A stretch of DNA of 64,000 nucleotides from Actinomadura parmotrematis (GCF_019458805.1 NZ_JAIBOA010000029.1:29917-93916); one strand, 5' to 3'; counted from the first letter of the stretch, positions 41,408 through 51,064 are shown. Notes: generated by a model from the letters alone, not told the origin. Translations and numbers: made by a program.

Positions 41408-43851
41408 GAAGGCTCCGACGCGCGGCCGTGCTGGCCGCTCTGGTCCCCTGCCTCGCGGCGCAGGCCCCGGCGATGGCGGCGCCCCCGCACGCCGCGCGGG
41501 CGGGCGCCGCGAAGGCGGCGGGCGCCCCGGCCGCCGCCCGCGCCCGCGACCAGGTGACGATCGCGCTGACCAGGATGACCGCCAAGGTCTCCGCGGCCGG
41601 CGACCGGATCACCGTGACCGGAACGGTGCAGAACAACACCGGCAAGGCCGTCCCCTCCCTCGGCGTGCGGCTCCGCTTCTCCCAGCAGCGCATGACGAGC
41701 CGCTCCATGCTCGACCAGTACGCCGCCACGCAGCCCTACAACCTGAGCGGCTACTCCCCGACGGTGCCGGCCGCGGGAGCCGTCCCCGCCGGCGGCAAGC
41801 AGGCGTTCCGGCTGAGCATGAAGGCGACCGCCCTCGGCGTCGCGACCTTCGGCGTCGTCCCCGTCGGCGTCGAGGCCGTGAACGCCGCCGGGCAGCCGCT
41901 GAGCGGCGGCGTCACCTCCTTCGTCACCGTCGCGCCGAAGGGCCGCCGCGTCACCCCCGTCAAGATCGGCTGGGTCTGGCCGGTGATCGACCGGATGCAC
42001 CGCACCAACGACCGCAACTTCACCGACGACCAGCTCGCGAAGGACGTCGCGCCCGGCGGCCGGCTCGCCGGCCTCGTCGCCGCCGCCCGCGGGTCGCGCA
42101 CCCCCGTCACCTGGGCGGTCGACCCGGCGCTGCTCGACGACGTGCGGACGATGGCGACCGGCCCCTACACCGTCCGGCCCGTCGGCACCTCGATCACCAA
42201 GGAGATCGCGCCGACCGCCAAGAGCGCGGCGGCCGCCGCCTGGCTCGGCGACCTGAAGACCGCCGTCGGCTCCTCGCCCTACTTCGACGTGCCCTACGCC
42301 GACCCCGACGCCGTCGCGCTCGTCCGCTGGAAGATGACGGCCCAGCTGAAGGCCGCCTACGCCGCCGACAACCTCCAGGTCGCCGCCGACGTGCTCGGCC
42401 GCCCCGCCGACGCCCGCATCGCCTGGCCCGTCGCCGGCCTCGCCGGGCGCGGCACCATCGACCAGCTCACCAGGCTCGCCAAGATCGGCAAGGGCGACGG
42501 CGCGCTGCTGCTCAGCAAGCAGATGTTCGAGGACCCGGTGACCGGCTACACCAGCGGCGCGACCACCACCGTCCCCACCTCCGCCGGCAACCGCACCGCC
42601 GTCACCTACGACGACGAGCTCAGCCGGATCGTCAGCCAGGACGACGGCGCGCCCGGCTCCGCCGTGCTCGTCCAGCAGCGCTTCCTCGCCGAGACCGCGA
42701 TGATCAGCGCGGAGACGAGCGTCCCGCGCACCCTCGTCGTCGCGCCGACCCGGCACTGGAGCCCGAGCCGGCAGCTGGCGTCCGGGCTGCTCGCCGCCTC
42801 CTCCGCCGCGCCCTGGCTGAAGGCGGTCCCGCTGGACACGATCACCAGGGCGGCGCCCGAGCCGCGCCAGTACGCCGGCTACGCCGACGCCAACGAGCGC
42901 AACGAGCTCGGCGGCCCCTACCTCGCCGAGGTCCGCCGCTCCCTGGTCAAGGGCAGCGACCAGTTCAGCTCGATCATGGTGCCGCCCGCCGAGACCGGCT
43001 ACCGCAAGGGCGTGCTGCGCGCCGTGTCGGCGTCCTGGCGCGGGCACAACGGCCGCGCCGTGCGGTCCCGCGACATGCTGGCCCGCCAGCTCGCGCACGA
43101 CATGGCCAAGGTGGGGGTGCTCAGAACGGTGATCTCGCTGGCCGGCCGGTCCGGCGAGATCACCCTCACCGTCGCCAACGACCTGCCGCCCGGCCGGCGG
43201 ATCAAGGCGCTGCTCCGCGTCGAGTCGGGCAACCGCGCCAAGCTGCAGATCGGCCGCATCGAGCAGCCGCACTACCTGGAGGTCGAGCTGAACGGCGGCC
43301 AGAAGGTCGCCAAGCGCATCCCCGTCCAGGTGTCGGGCAACGGCAACGTCACCGTGCACGCCGACCTGGTGTCGCCGGCCGACGGCCGTGTCTTCGGCCC
43401 CGGCCAGGACATCACCGTCCGGACCACGGCGCTCGGGCGGACCGCGCTGCTCATCACCGGCGGGGCGCTTGCCGTACTCTTCCTGGGCGTCGGAGTGCGC
43501 GCCACCAGGGCGCGGCGGCGCCGGAAAGCGGAGGCAGCTGTTGACGGGTCGACCGGAGGAATGGGAGCGACGGCGGTCGTGGGAGCCGGCCTCCCCGGCG
43601 CCGGGCCGGCCGGGGCCGGGTTCCCCCCCGACGGCGGGGACCGGCTCCCCGACGGGTCGCCCACCGGGTTCGGGACCGCGACCGGGAACGGGGCCGGCGC
43701 CCACGCCGCACCGTCCGGCGTACCCGGCGCCCACGCCGCCCCCGGCGCACCGCCGGCCGCGCCCGCCGATCCCTGGCGTCCCGCCGAACCCGACCGGACC
43801 GGCGACGGGCGCCCCTCCGGCGGCCGGCACCGCGGCGGAAACGGCGGTTGA
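41404..43851 (+). CDS. DUF6049 family secreted/membrane-anchored protein
   Basis: The 815-residue protein has a signal peptide (residues 1-27, ending AMA), a large extracellular region and a single C-terminal membrane segment (~682-700, LLITGGALAVLFLGVGVRA). A basic stop-transfer (RARRRRK) and a Pro/Gly-rich cytoplasmic tail follow. It corresponds by position and character to mycobacterial Rv3909, next to mviN, so a role in cell wall assembly is likely although no enzymatic motif is known. The GTG start overlaps the possible leader ORF. Its C-terminal tail codons are overlapped by open sequence in the murJ frame. Confidence 0.8.
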   Translation: MRRLRRAAVLAALVPCLAAQAPAMAAPPHAARAGAAKAAGAPAAARARDQVTIALTRMTAKVSAAGDRITVTGTVQNNTGKAVPSLGVRLRFSQQRMTSRSMLDQYAATQPYNLSGYSPTVPAAGAVPAGGKQAFRLSMKATALGVATFGVVPVGVEAVNAAGQPLSGGVTSFVTVAPKGRRVTPVKIGWVWPVIDRMHRTNDRNFTDDQLAKDVAPGGRLAGLVAAARGSRTPVTWAVDPALLDDVRTMATGPYTVRPVGTSITKEIAPTAKSAAAAAWLGDLKTAVGSSPYFDVPYADPDAVALVRWKMTAQLKAAYAADNLQVAADVLGRPADARIAWPVAGLAGRGTIDQLTRLAKIGKGDGALLLSKQMFEDPVTGYTSGATTTVPTSAGNRTAVTYDDELSRIVSQDDGAPGSAVLVQQRFLAETAMISAETSVPRTLVVAPTRHWSPSRQLASGLLAASSAAPWLKAVPLDTITRAAPEPRQYAGYADANERNELGGPYLAEVRRSLVKGSDQFSSIMVPPAETGYRKGVLRAVSASWRGHNGRAVRSRDMLARQLAHDMAKVGVLRTVISLAGRSGEITLTVANDLPPGRRIKALLRVESGNRAKLQIGRIEQPHYLEVELNGGQKVAKRIPVQVSGNGNVTVHADLVSPADGRVFGPGQDITVRTTALGRTALLITGGALAVLFLGVGVRATRARRRRKAEAAVDGSTGGMGATAVVGAGLPGAGPAGAGFPPDGGDRLPDGSPTGFGTATGNGAGAHAAPSGVPGAHAAPGAPPAAPADPWRPAEPDRTGDGRPSGGRHRGGNGG

Positions 43852-43942
43852 CCTCGAGATCCCGCCGATCACCGGCGCGGACCGGCCCGCCGCCGAGCCC
43901 GCGCCCCCCGCGAGCGGCGGGGACGGTGGCGGCGGCGGCATC

Positions 43943-45559
43943 ATGCGGTCCGGCGCGATCATGGCGGTGGGGACGCTGGCGTCCCGCGTCACCGGGTTCC
44001 TGCGCACCAGCCTGCTCGCCGCCGCGCTCGGCGCCGGCGCCATCGCCGACGCCTACAACACCGCCAACACCGTCCCGTTCATCATCTACGACCTGCTCCT
44101 CGGGGGCGTGCTGACGGCGGTCGTGGTGCCGCTCATCGTCCGCGCCCGCGAGCGCGACGCCGCCTACGGCGCCCGCTACGAGCAGCGGCTGTTCACCCTC
44201 GCCGTCCTCGGCCTCGCCGTCATCACCGCCGTCACGGTGCTGCTCGGGCCGGTGTTCATCGACGTCTACGGCGGGTCGATGCACGGCTCGCAGCGCGACC
44301 TCGCGGTGCTGTTCGCCCGCCTGTTCGCGGTGCAGATCTTCTTCCTCGGCGTCAGCGCCTTCTCCGGCGCGATCCTCAACACCCGCAAGCGGTTCGCCGC
44401 GCCCATGTGGGCGCCGGTGCTGAACAACATCGTCATCTGCACCACCGCGCTCGCGTTCCTGCTCGTCACCGCCGGGAAGGTCACCCCCGACTCGATCTCC
44501 GGCCTCCAGGTGGGGCTGCTCACCGCCGGCACCGTCGGCGGCATGGCGCTGCAGACGCTCGCGCTCTGGCCGTCGCTGCGCGGCTCGGGGTTCCGCTGGC
44601 GGCCCCGGCTGGACTTCCGCAAGGGCGAGCTCGGCCAGATGGGCCGGATGGCGGTGTGGACGCTCGCCTACGTCGTCATCACCCAGATCGGCTTCGCGAT
44701 CACCACCCGGCTGGCCAACTCGGCGGGCGTGCGGGGCCGCGCCGAGCACCTCGGCGACGTCGGCTACACCCCCTACTTCAACGCCTACCAGCTCTTCCAG
44801 CTGCCCTACGCGATCATCGGCGTGTCGGTGATCACCGCGCTGCTGCCGCGGATGAGCGAGCACGCCGCGGCCGGCCGGCTGGCCGAGGTCCGCGACGACT
44901 TCTCGGCCGGCCTGCGGCTCTGCTCGGTGATCATCCTGCCGGCGGCCGGGCTGATGGCGATGCTCGGCTCGGAGATCATCGTGGTGCTGCTGGCGCACGG
45001 CCAGACCACCCTCGCCAACGCGCACGTCATCGCCGAGGTGCTGCGGATGTTCGCGATCGCGCTGGTCCCGTTCGCCGGCTACCAGCTCATGCTGCGCGTC
45101 TTCTACGCCATGCAGGACACCCGCACCCCCGCGCTGATCAGCCTCGCCGTGGTCGGCACCAACATCGCCTGCGCGCTGACGGTGTACCGGCTGCTGCCCG
45201 CCGACAAGATCATCGTGGGGATCGCCGGCGGCTTCGCGCTGGCCCAGACGGCGGGCGCCGCGGTGAGCTGGGTCGTCCTCCGCCGCCGCCTGGACGGGAT
45301 GGACGGCCGCCGCGTGCTCGGCACCTACGCCAAGCTCGCCGTCGCGCTCTGGCCGCTGATCGGGTTCGCCTACGCGGTGCACGCCGTCGTCACCGCCGCC
45401 CTCGGCGAGGGCCTGCTCCCCGGCCTGCTCGCCCTCGCCGTCGGCGGCGCGGGCGGCGGCGCCCTCTACCTGGCGTTCGCCAAGGCCCTGCGGGTCGGCG
45501 AGGTGCAGACGATGGTCGCCACGATCGCGGGGCGGCTGCCCGGCGTCCGGCGCGGCTGA
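43943..45559 (+). CDS. murJ: lipid II flippase MurJ (MviN)
   Basis: The 538-residue polytopic protein of the MOP superfamily has about 14 helices. The MurJ N-terminus GTLASRVTGFLRTSLLAAAL comes first, then ADAYNTANTVPFIIYDLLLGG, NAYQLFQLPYAIIGVSV and FAGYQLMLRVFYAMQDTRTPA. It flips the peptidoglycan precursor lipid II across the membrane. The start is uncertain: the frame is open 555 bases upstream as Pro-rich sequence, and ATG 43943 lacks a good ribosome-binding site. An N-terminal extension from a TTG or similar codon is possible. Mycobacterial MviN is fused to a pseudokinase; here that part is the next gene. Confidence 0.92.
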   Translation: MRSGAIMAVGTLASRVTGFLRTSLLAAALGAGAIADAYNTANTVPFIIYDLLLGGVLTAVVVPLIVRARERDAAYGARYEQRLFTLAVLGLAVITAVTVLLGPVFIDVYGGSMHGSQRDLAVLFARLFAVQIFFLGVSAFSGAILNTRKRFAAPMWAPVLNNIVICTTALAFLLVTAGKVTPDSISGLQVGLLTAGTVGGMALQTLALWPSLRGSGFRWRPRLDFRKGELGQMGRMAVWTLAYVVITQIGFAITTRLANSAGVRGRAEHLGDVGYTPYFNAYQLFQLPYAIIGVSVITALLPRMSEHAAAGRLAEVRDDFSAGLRLCSVIILPAAGLMAMLGSEIIVVLLAHGQTTLANAHVIAEVLRMFAIALVPFAGYQLMLRVFYAMQDTRTPALISLAVVGTNIACALTVYRLLPADKIIVGIAGGFALAQTAGAAVSWVVLRRRLDGMDGRRVLGTYAKLAVALWPLIGFAYAVHAVVTAALGEGLLPGLLALAVGGAGGGALYLAFAKALRVGEVQTMVATIAGRLPGVRRG

Positions 45560-45760
45560 GCGCGGGCGGGCGCGGGCGGGCGGGCGCGGCAAAGTACGCG
45601 GGACGCGCCGCGATAAGGCAGCCGCCCACCCCGGATGCCACTACCATGTGGGTGACCACGGCTTGCGGGGCGACACCCTGGGGAACGCAAAGAGGAGGGT
45701 CGGAGGCGTAAGCTGCCACGCCACGAACATGGGATCTGACCACCTGCGCTGGATGGTGCC

Positions 45761-47365
45761 GTGAGCACGTCAGTGATCGAGCCCGGCACCCGGCTGGCCG
45801 GCCGCTACCGCCTGGAAGAGCGCATCAGCAAGACCGGCGGATCCTCGCTGTGGAAGGCCATCGACGAGATCCTGGCGCGCGCCGTCGCCGTCCGCACCTT
45901 CGATCCCGAGTTCCCGCGCGTCGCCGAGGTCGTCACCGCCGCCCGCGCCGCCAGCCGGCTGACCGACCCGCGCCTCACCCAGGTCTTCGACGCCGACGAC
46001 TCCGGCGAGGCCGCCTACGTCGTCAGCGAGTGGGTCGCCGGCGAGCCGCTGGAGCAGATGCTCGCCAAGGCGCCGCTGGAGCCCGGCCGCGCCGCCACCC
46101 TGCTGTACGAGGCCACCGAGGCGATCGCCGCCGCCCACGCGGCCGGCCTCGCCCACCTCTGCCTCACCCCGAGCGACCTCGTCTGGACGACCGGCGGCAC
46201 CGTGAAGGTCCTCGGCATCGCCGTCGACGCCGTGCTGTGCGACCGCTACGACGAGGACCCCGCCGCCGAGGACGTGCGCGGCCTCGGCGCCATGCTCTAC
46301 GCGGCCCTCACCGCCCGCTGGCCGGGCGACCCCGAGGCGTCCGCGCTCCCGGCCGCGCCCGCCGCGGGCGGCGTCCCCGAGCCGCCCCGGCAGGTCCAGG
46401 CGGGCATCGCGCAGGGCGTCAACGACATCGTCTGCCGCTGCGTCGGCATCCCGCTGCCCGGCGCCGAGCCGATCACCACGCCCGCCGGCATGGCGCGGGC
46501 GCTGCGCGGCGTGCCGCGCACCCCGCTGCCGCTGTTCGCGGGCCTCGGCAACGCCCAGCCGCCCGCGCCGCGCGCGCCCCGGCCGCCGTCCCCCACCACG
46601 ACGACCCCGGACGCCACGCGCCCGCAGCACCGGCCCCAGCGCGGGTCGCAGCACGGGTCCCAGCACGGGCAGGAGCAGCGGCAGAGCCTCCGGCAGCCGC
46701 CGCCCGCCCCGCCGTCGCAGCGGACCGCCGCGGTGCCGCACGGCGGCGGTCCGCGCCGCTCCGGGCCGTCCAACAAGCTCCTCGCGGGCATCGCCGCGGC
46801 CGCCCTCACCGTCGTCGTCGGCATCACCGCGTTCGCGCTGAGCGGCGGCGACGACGGCAAGAAGGCCGGACCGGGCACCAGCGCCAAGCCCACCGCGACG
46901 GCGTCCACCGGCCCCGCCAAGCTCGACGTCAAGGCCGTCTACCCGTTCGAGGAACTGACGCAGGGCAGCCCCGAGAGCGGCATCAACGAGGGCCTCAACG
47001 CGCTGATCGACGGCGACGCCTCCACCGGGACGTGGCACACCTCGACGTTCAACGGCTCCGACTTCGGCCGCCTGGCCAAGGGCTTCGGCGTCGTGCTCGA
47101 CCTCGGCGGCCCGCACCGGGTCACCGGCGCGAAGGTGGCGTCCAGGGCGAGCGGCGCCAAGCTGGAGCTGCGCGTCGGCGACGGCCGCACGCTCGCCGCG
47201 ACGAAGTCCGCCGGTTCCGCGCAGGCGCAGCTCGGCACCGTCGAGATCAAGGCGGACACGCCGCTCACCGGCCGGTACGTCCTGGTCTGGTTCACCACGC
47301 CCGCCGTCACCGGCTTCAAGGCGAAGATGACGGAAGTGTCGGTCTACGGCACTCCCGCCTCCTGA
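45761..47365 (+). CDS. transmembrane pseudokinase with extracellular discoidin-like domain
   Basis: The 534-residue protein has a Ser/Thr kinase-like domain (~10-265: GTRLAGRYRLEERIS, VVSEWVAGEPLEQML). It appears inactive: the ATP-binding Lys of the VAIK motif is Arg45 (AVAVRTFD), HRD is replaced by HLCLTPSD, and no DFG is present. A Pro/Gln-rich linker (~270-330), a membrane helix (LLAGIAAAALTVVVGITAFA) and an extracellular discoidin-like domain (~385-534, ALIDGDASTGTWHT) follow. The arrangement matches the C-terminal half of mycobacterial MviN (Rv3910), which regulates MurJ by binding FhaA when phosphorylated. A GTG start follows the 201-base gap after murJ. Confidence 0.83.
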   Translation: MSTSVIEPGTRLAGRYRLEERISKTGGSSLWKAIDEILARAVAVRTFDPEFPRVAEVVTAARAASRLTDPRLTQVFDADDSGEAAYVVSEWVAGEPLEQMLAKAPLEPGRAATLLYEATEAIAAAHAAGLAHLCLTPSDLVWTTGGTVKVLGIAVDAVLCDRYDEDPAAEDVRGLGAMLYAALTARWPGDPEASALPAAPAAGGVPEPPRQVQAGIAQGVNDIVCRCVGIPLPGAEPITTPAGMARALRGVPRTPLPLFAGLGNAQPPAPRAPRPPSPTTTTPDATRPQHRPQRGSQHGSQHGQEQRQSLRQPPPAPPSQRTAAVPHGGGPRRSGPSNKLLAGIAAAALTVVVGITAFALSGGDDGKKAGPGTSAKPTATASTGPAKLDVKAVYPFEELTQGSPESGINEGLNALIDGDASTGTWHTSTFNGSDFGRLAKGFGVVLDLGGPHRVTGAKVASRASGAKLELRVGDGRTLAATKSAGSAQAQLGTVEIKADTPLTGRYVLVWFTTPAVTGFKAKMTEVSVYGTPAS

Positions 47366-47557
47366 CCACCGCCCCCGCGCCGGGGTCACGAGTGGGTGGC
47401 GATCGGGACCGGCGATCTGCGCCCTGTGACGCCTGACCGCGCCAGTCGGTATCGTGCCTGACTGAGAGCAGAACATCCCCCCTTCCCCCCAGGAATCCGT
47501 GGTGTGCATCCCAGAGGTCGTGTCCCGCCGCCCCGCAGGTGACAGGAGCGGGCGGTC

Positions 47558-48178
47558 ATGGCGTCGGTGAGCGTGCGGCGCGTCGACGAGGTCCCCGACA
47601 AGGAGCTGCTCGCGCGGCACGCCCAGGGGGACCCGCACGCGTTCGCCGAGCTCGTGAACCGGCACCGCGACCGCATGTGGGCGGTCGCGCTGCGCACCCT
47701 CGGCGACCCGGAGGAGGCCGCCGACGCCCTCCAGGACGCCTGCCTGTCGGCGTTCCGCGCGGCCGGCCGGTTCCGCGGCGACGCCGCCGTCACCACCTGG
47801 CTGCACCGCATCGTGGTGAACGCCTGCCTGGACCGCGTGCGCCGCCGCTCGGTGCGGCCCGCCACCCCGATGGGCGACGACGCCGCCTTCGACGCCGTCG
47901 CGCCGAAGATGCCCGACCCGACCGACGCGCACGGCGTCTCCCTCGACGTGCGGGAGGCGCTCGCCGCGCTGCCGTTCGAGCAGCGCGCCGCCCTCGTCCT
48001 CGTCGACATGATGGGCTACTCGGTCGAGGACGCCGCCCGCGTGCTGGAGGTCCCCGCCGGGACGATCAAGAGCCGGTGCGCGCGCGGGCGGGCCCGCCTC
48101 GCGCCGCTTCTCGGCCACCACCGGAACCGTCCGGCGCCCCGGAACGTCGGAGGTGGGGAAGGAGGTGGCACATCCTGA
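47558..48178 (+). CDS. sigM: ECF RNA polymerase sigma factor SigM
   Basis: The 206-residue ECF sigma factor has region 2 (AFAELVNRHRDRMWAVALRT, then ALQDACLSAFRAAGRFRGDA with the -10 recognition part) and region 4 (LAALPFEQRAALVLVDMMGY and EDAARVLEVPAGTIKSRCAR, the -35 reader). Gene order murJ-pseudokinase-sigM-anti-sigma-trxB-trxA is that of mycobacteria and streptomycetes. It responds to envelope or redox-type stress in relatives. Its stop overlaps the ATG of the anti-sigma gene (TGATG), so the two are produced together. Confidence 0.93.
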   Translation: MASVSVRRVDEVPDKELLARHAQGDPHAFAELVNRHRDRMWAVALRTLGDPEEAADALQDACLSAFRAAGRFRGDAAVTTWLHRIVVNACLDRVRRRSVRPATPMGDDAAFDAVAPKMPDPTDAHGVSLDVREALAALPFEQRAALVLVDMMGYSVEDAARVLEVPAGTIKSRCARGRARLAPLLGHHRNRPAPRNVGGGEGGGTS

Positions 48179-48924
48179 TGAACAACCCCGCGCATCTCGA
48201 TTACGACACTCTGGCTGACCTCGCCGAGGGACTGCTGGCGGACGACCGCGCCGCCTCCGTCAACGCGCACCTCGACGCCTGCGCCGACTGCCGGGACCGC
48301 TCCGCCGACCTTGCGGACGTCTCCCGGCTCCTGGCGGAGGCGCCCGTCCCTGCCATGCCCGCCGAACTGGCGTCGCGCATCGACCAGGCCATCGCGGCCG
48401 AGTCGCTGAACAGCGCCGCCGTCGCGAGCCTGGAGCAGCGACGCGGCAGGCGGCATTGGCGGATCCTGTCGGCCGCGGCGGCCACCGTCGCCGTCCTCGG
48501 CGGCGGCGCGGTCGTCGCGCAGTCGGCACTGCAGAACGGCGGCGACGGCGCCGCGCACGTCCCCGCGTCCGACGCGGGCCGCGCCGCGCCCCTGAACGCG
48601 GCCGCGTTCACCGTCGAGCACTCGGGCACCGACTACCGCGCCGGCGACGTCGCCCGGCAGGTCGGCGCGCTGCTCGGCACTCTCCGGACGGCGGAGCTGC
48701 GGACGCAGGGCGGGCAGGCCGCCGCGACGCTGCTCGGCTGCGTCGAGGCCGTCACCCGCGGCCGCACCCCCGAGCTGGTCGACCAGGCCCGCTACCAGGG
48801 GGCGCCCGCGACGGTCATCGCGGCGCCCGGCGCGTCCGGCGTCCGCGACATCTGGGTCGTCGGCGCCGACTGCACGCCGCAGCGGCCGCACGTCCTCGCC
48901 CACACCACCGCGTCCCGCGGCTGA
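48178..48924 (+). CDS. rsmA: zinc-type anti-sigma factor for SigM, membrane-anchored
   Basis: The 248-residue protein has an N-terminal ZAS domain with the HxxxCxxC motif (NAHLDACADCRD), which binds the sigma factor and zinc. One membrane helix follows (about residues 100-120, ILSAAAATVAVLGGGAVVAQ), then an extracytoplasmic domain with two Cys residues. It would hold SigM at the membrane until a signal releases it. The gene overlaps sigM by one base. The two Cys of HxxxCxxC could make it redox-sensitive, which fits the thioredoxin system encoded downstream. Confidence 0.87.
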   Translation: MNNPAHLDYDTLADLAEGLLADDRAASVNAHLDACADCRDRSADLADVSRLLAEAPVPAMPAELASRIDQAIAAESLNSAAVASLEQRRGRRHWRILSAAAATVAVLGGGAVVAQSALQNGGDGAAHVPASDAGRAAPLNAAAFTVEHSGTDYRAGDVARQVGALLGTLRTAELRTQGGQAAATLLGCVEAVTRGRTPELVDQARYQGAPATVIAAPGASGVRDIWVVGADCTPQRPHVLAHTTASRG

Positions 48925-48953
48925 TCATCCCGCCGGCCCCGGAACGGCCGGCG

Positions 48954-48995
48954 ACGACGCATGCCCCCGCCCGGCCGGGCGGGGGCATGCGTCGT
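48954..48995. terminator. bidirectional terminator, 42-bp perfect palindrome
   Basis: The arms 48954-48974 and 48975-48995 are exactly complementary (21 bp, no free loop beyond the central bases). They lie between the convergent stops of the anti-sigma gene (48924) and the hydrolase gene (48998). It can act on both strands. Confidence 0.8.
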
Positions 48996-48997
48996 TC

Positions 48998-49567
48998 TCA
49001 CAGCTCGGCGAGGAAGTCCAGCGCGATCGCCCAGGCGCGGCCGGCGGCCTCGGCGTCGTGGTCGGGCAGGCCGGGGTCGGTGAACAGGTGGCCGACGCCC
49101 CGGTAGCGGAACACCTCGACGTCGGCGCCCGCCCGCCGCATCCGCAGGTACCAGGCGTTGACCCAGTCGACCGGCTCCCAGGTGTCGGGATCGGCGACGT
49201 GCAGCTGCACGGGGATGCCGGTGGACGCGTCGTCGGCCATGTCGGACGTGCCGTGCAGCATCAGCAGGCCGCGCGCCCGCTCGTCGCCGAGCGCGAGGTT
49301 CTGCGCGATGGACGCGCCGAGCGAGAACCCGGCGTAGACGAGACCCTCGGAGGCGAGCGGCGCGGCGGCCGCGATCGCGCGGCGCAGCAGCTCGTCCCGC
49401 CCGATCTCCTCCTTGATCTTGATGCCCTCCTCGGCGTCGTCCGTGACGCGCCCGCCGTACAGGTCGGGGACGGCCACCTCGTGGCCCGCGGCGCGCAGCC
49501 GCCCGGCCGCGTCGAGGACCGCGGGACGCAGCCCGTACATGGAGTGCAGCAGAAGAATCGACGCCAT
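48998..49567 (-). CDS. dienelactone hydrolase family protein
   Basis: The 189-residue alpha/beta-hydrolase is of the small DLH type. The start SILLLHSMYGLRPAVLDAAG gives the oxyanion region. The nucleophile elbow appears as GFSLGA (Ser instead of the Cys of classical dienelactone hydrolase), with Asp in HVADPDTWEP and His in GVGHLFTD. It probably hydrolyses esters or lactones in the cytoplasm; the substrate is unknown. The ATG has a TAAGCT -10 element seven bases upstream and no ribosome-binding site, so the mRNA is leaderless. Divergent from trxB. Confidence 0.8.
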   Translation of the reverse strand: MASILLLHSMYGLRPAVLDAAGRLRAAGHEVAVPDLYGGRVTDDAEEGIKIKEEIGRDELLRRAIAAAAPLASEGLVYAGFSLGASIAQNLALGDERARGLLMLHGTSDMADDASTGIPVQLHVADPDTWEPVDWVNAWYLRMRRAGADVEVFRYRGVGHLFTDPGLPDHDAEAAGRAWAIALDFLAEL

Positions 49568-49574
49568 GTGGCAA

Positions 49575-49580
49575 AGCTTA
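49575..49580 (-). promoter_or_regulatory. -10 element (TAAGCT) of a leaderless promoter
   Basis: On the minus strand TAAGCT lies seven bases before the ATG of the dienelactone hydrolase-like gene. The spacing equals that of the other leaderless promoters in this window. Confidence 0.5.
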
Positions 49581-49753
49581 TGGCCGCCGTCACCCCAGGT
49601 CGGGACCGCCCGGGAATCCCCGGGGCCTAGGATCGGTTGACGCGACTGTCAGGCCGGTCGCGGCGGGAGGCGTGCAGCAGCCACGGGGGGCGCGGCTGCG
49701 GCCCCGCCGGCCGGATCGCGGCACCGAAGGCCATCGAGGAGAGGCACAGAACA

Positions 49754-50731
49754 GTGAGCGACGTCCGCAACGTCATCGTCATCGGCTCGGGCCCCGCGGG
49801 CTACACGGCGGCCATCTACGCGGCGCGCGGCGACCTGAAGCCGCTCGTGTTCGAGGGTTCGGTGACCGCAGGCGGAGCCCTGATGAACACCACCGACGTG
49901 GAGAACTTCCCCGGCTTCCCCGACGGCATCATGGGCCCCGACCTCATGGACAACCTGCGCAAGCAGGCGGAGCGGTTCGGCGCCGAGCTCATCACCGACG
50001 ACGTCACCGAGGTCGACCTCACCGCCGACCCCAAGATCGTCCGTGTGGGCGACGAGGAGTATCGCGCCCGCGCCGTCATCGTCGCGACCGGCTCGGGCTA
50101 CCGCGAGCTCGGCCTGGAGAACGAGAAGCGCCTGTCGGGGCGCGGCGTCTCCTGGTGCGCGACCTGCGACGGCTTCTTCTTCCGCGACCAGGACATCGCC
50201 GTCGTCGGCGGCGGCGACACCGCGATGGAGGAGGCGACCTTCCTCACCAAGTTCGCCCGCTCGGTGACCGTCGTGCACCGCCGCGACGAGCTGCGCGCCA
50301 GCAAGATCATGCAGGACCGGGCGCTGGCCAACGAGAAGATCCGGTTCGCCTGGAACAGCGAGGTCGCCGACGTCATCGGCGACGACCGGCTGCGCGCGAT
50401 CACCCTCCGCGACACCGTCACCGGCGCCGAGCGCGAGCTGCCCGTCACCGGCCTGTTCATCGCGATCGGCCACGACCCGCGCAGCGAGCTGTTCGCCGGC
50501 CAGCTCGACGCCGACGCCGACGGCTACCTCACCGTCGAGTCGCCCACCACCAAGACCAAGATCCCCGGTGTGTTCGCCTGCGGCGACGTCGTCGACCACA
50601 CCTACCGGCAGGCCATCACGGCCGCCGCCAGCGGCTGCTCGGCCGCCATCGACGCCGAGCGCTGGCTCGCCGACCGGGGCGCCGCCGAGACGGTCCCCCA
50701 GGACCCGGCGGAACTGTCCCACCAGGGCTGA
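49754..50731 (+). CDS. trxB: thioredoxin-disulfide reductase
   Basis: The 325-residue flavoprotein has an N-terminal FAD motif (VIVIGSGPAGYTAAIYAAR), the redox-active CATC (SWCATCDGFFF), the NADPH motif IAVVGGGDTAMEEA and the C-terminal FAD motif GVFACGDVVD. It reduces thioredoxin with NADPH in the cytoplasm. The GTG at 49754 follows GAGGAGAGG. The trxA gene starts 18 bases downstream. The frame is open upstream, but the family sequence starts at SDVRNVIVIG. Confidence 0.96.
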   Translation: MSDVRNVIVIGSGPAGYTAAIYAARGDLKPLVFEGSVTAGGALMNTTDVENFPGFPDGIMGPDLMDNLRKQAERFGAELITDDVTEVDLTADPKIVRVGDEEYRARAVIVATGSGYRELGLENEKRLSGRGVSWCATCDGFFFRDQDIAVVGGGDTAMEEATFLTKFARSVTVVHRRDELRASKIMQDRALANEKIRFAWNSEVADVIGDDRLRAITLRDTVTGAERELPVTGLFIAIGHDPRSELFAGQLDADADGYLTVESPTTKTKIPGVFACGDVVDHTYRQAITAAASGCSAAIDAERWLADRGAAETVPQDPAELSHQG

Positions 50732-50749
50732 CCGATGAAGGAGAACGCC

Positions 50750-51064
50750 ATGAAGGCCGTGACCGACGCCGACTTCGCCACCGAGGTCCTGAAGAGCGGC
50801 AAGCCCGTGCTCGTCGACTTCTGGGCGGAGTGGTGCGGCCCCTGCCGGATGGTCGCCCCCATCCTGGAGGAGATCTCGCAGGAGCACGGCGACAAGCTGG
50901 AGATCGTCAAGCTGAACACCGACGAGAACCCGGCCACCGCCACCGAGTACCAGATCATGCAGATCCCGAACCTGCTGGTCTTCAAGGACGGCGAGGTCGT
51001 CAAGCAGATCCTCGGCGCCAAGCCGAAGGCCGCGCTCGTCCGCGAGCTCGCCGAGTTCCTCTGA
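50750..51064 (+). CDS. trxA: thioredoxin
   Basis: The 104-residue thioredoxin has the active site WCGPC (residues 28-32, FWAEWCGPCRMVAP) and the cis-Pro segment MQIPNLLVFKDGEVV. It transfers electrons from TrxB to protein disulfides. Two in-frame ATGs exist. The one at 50750 is preferred because AAGGAG lies just upstream; that sequence falls inside the coding region if the ATG at 50735 were used. It ends the trxB-trxA operon, followed by a 17-bp hairpin. Confidence 0.96.
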   Translation: MKAVTDADFATEVLKSGKPVLVDFWAEWCGPCRMVAPILEEISQEHGDKLEIVKLNTDENPATATEYQIMQIPNLLVFKDGEVVKQILGAKPKAALVRELAEFL

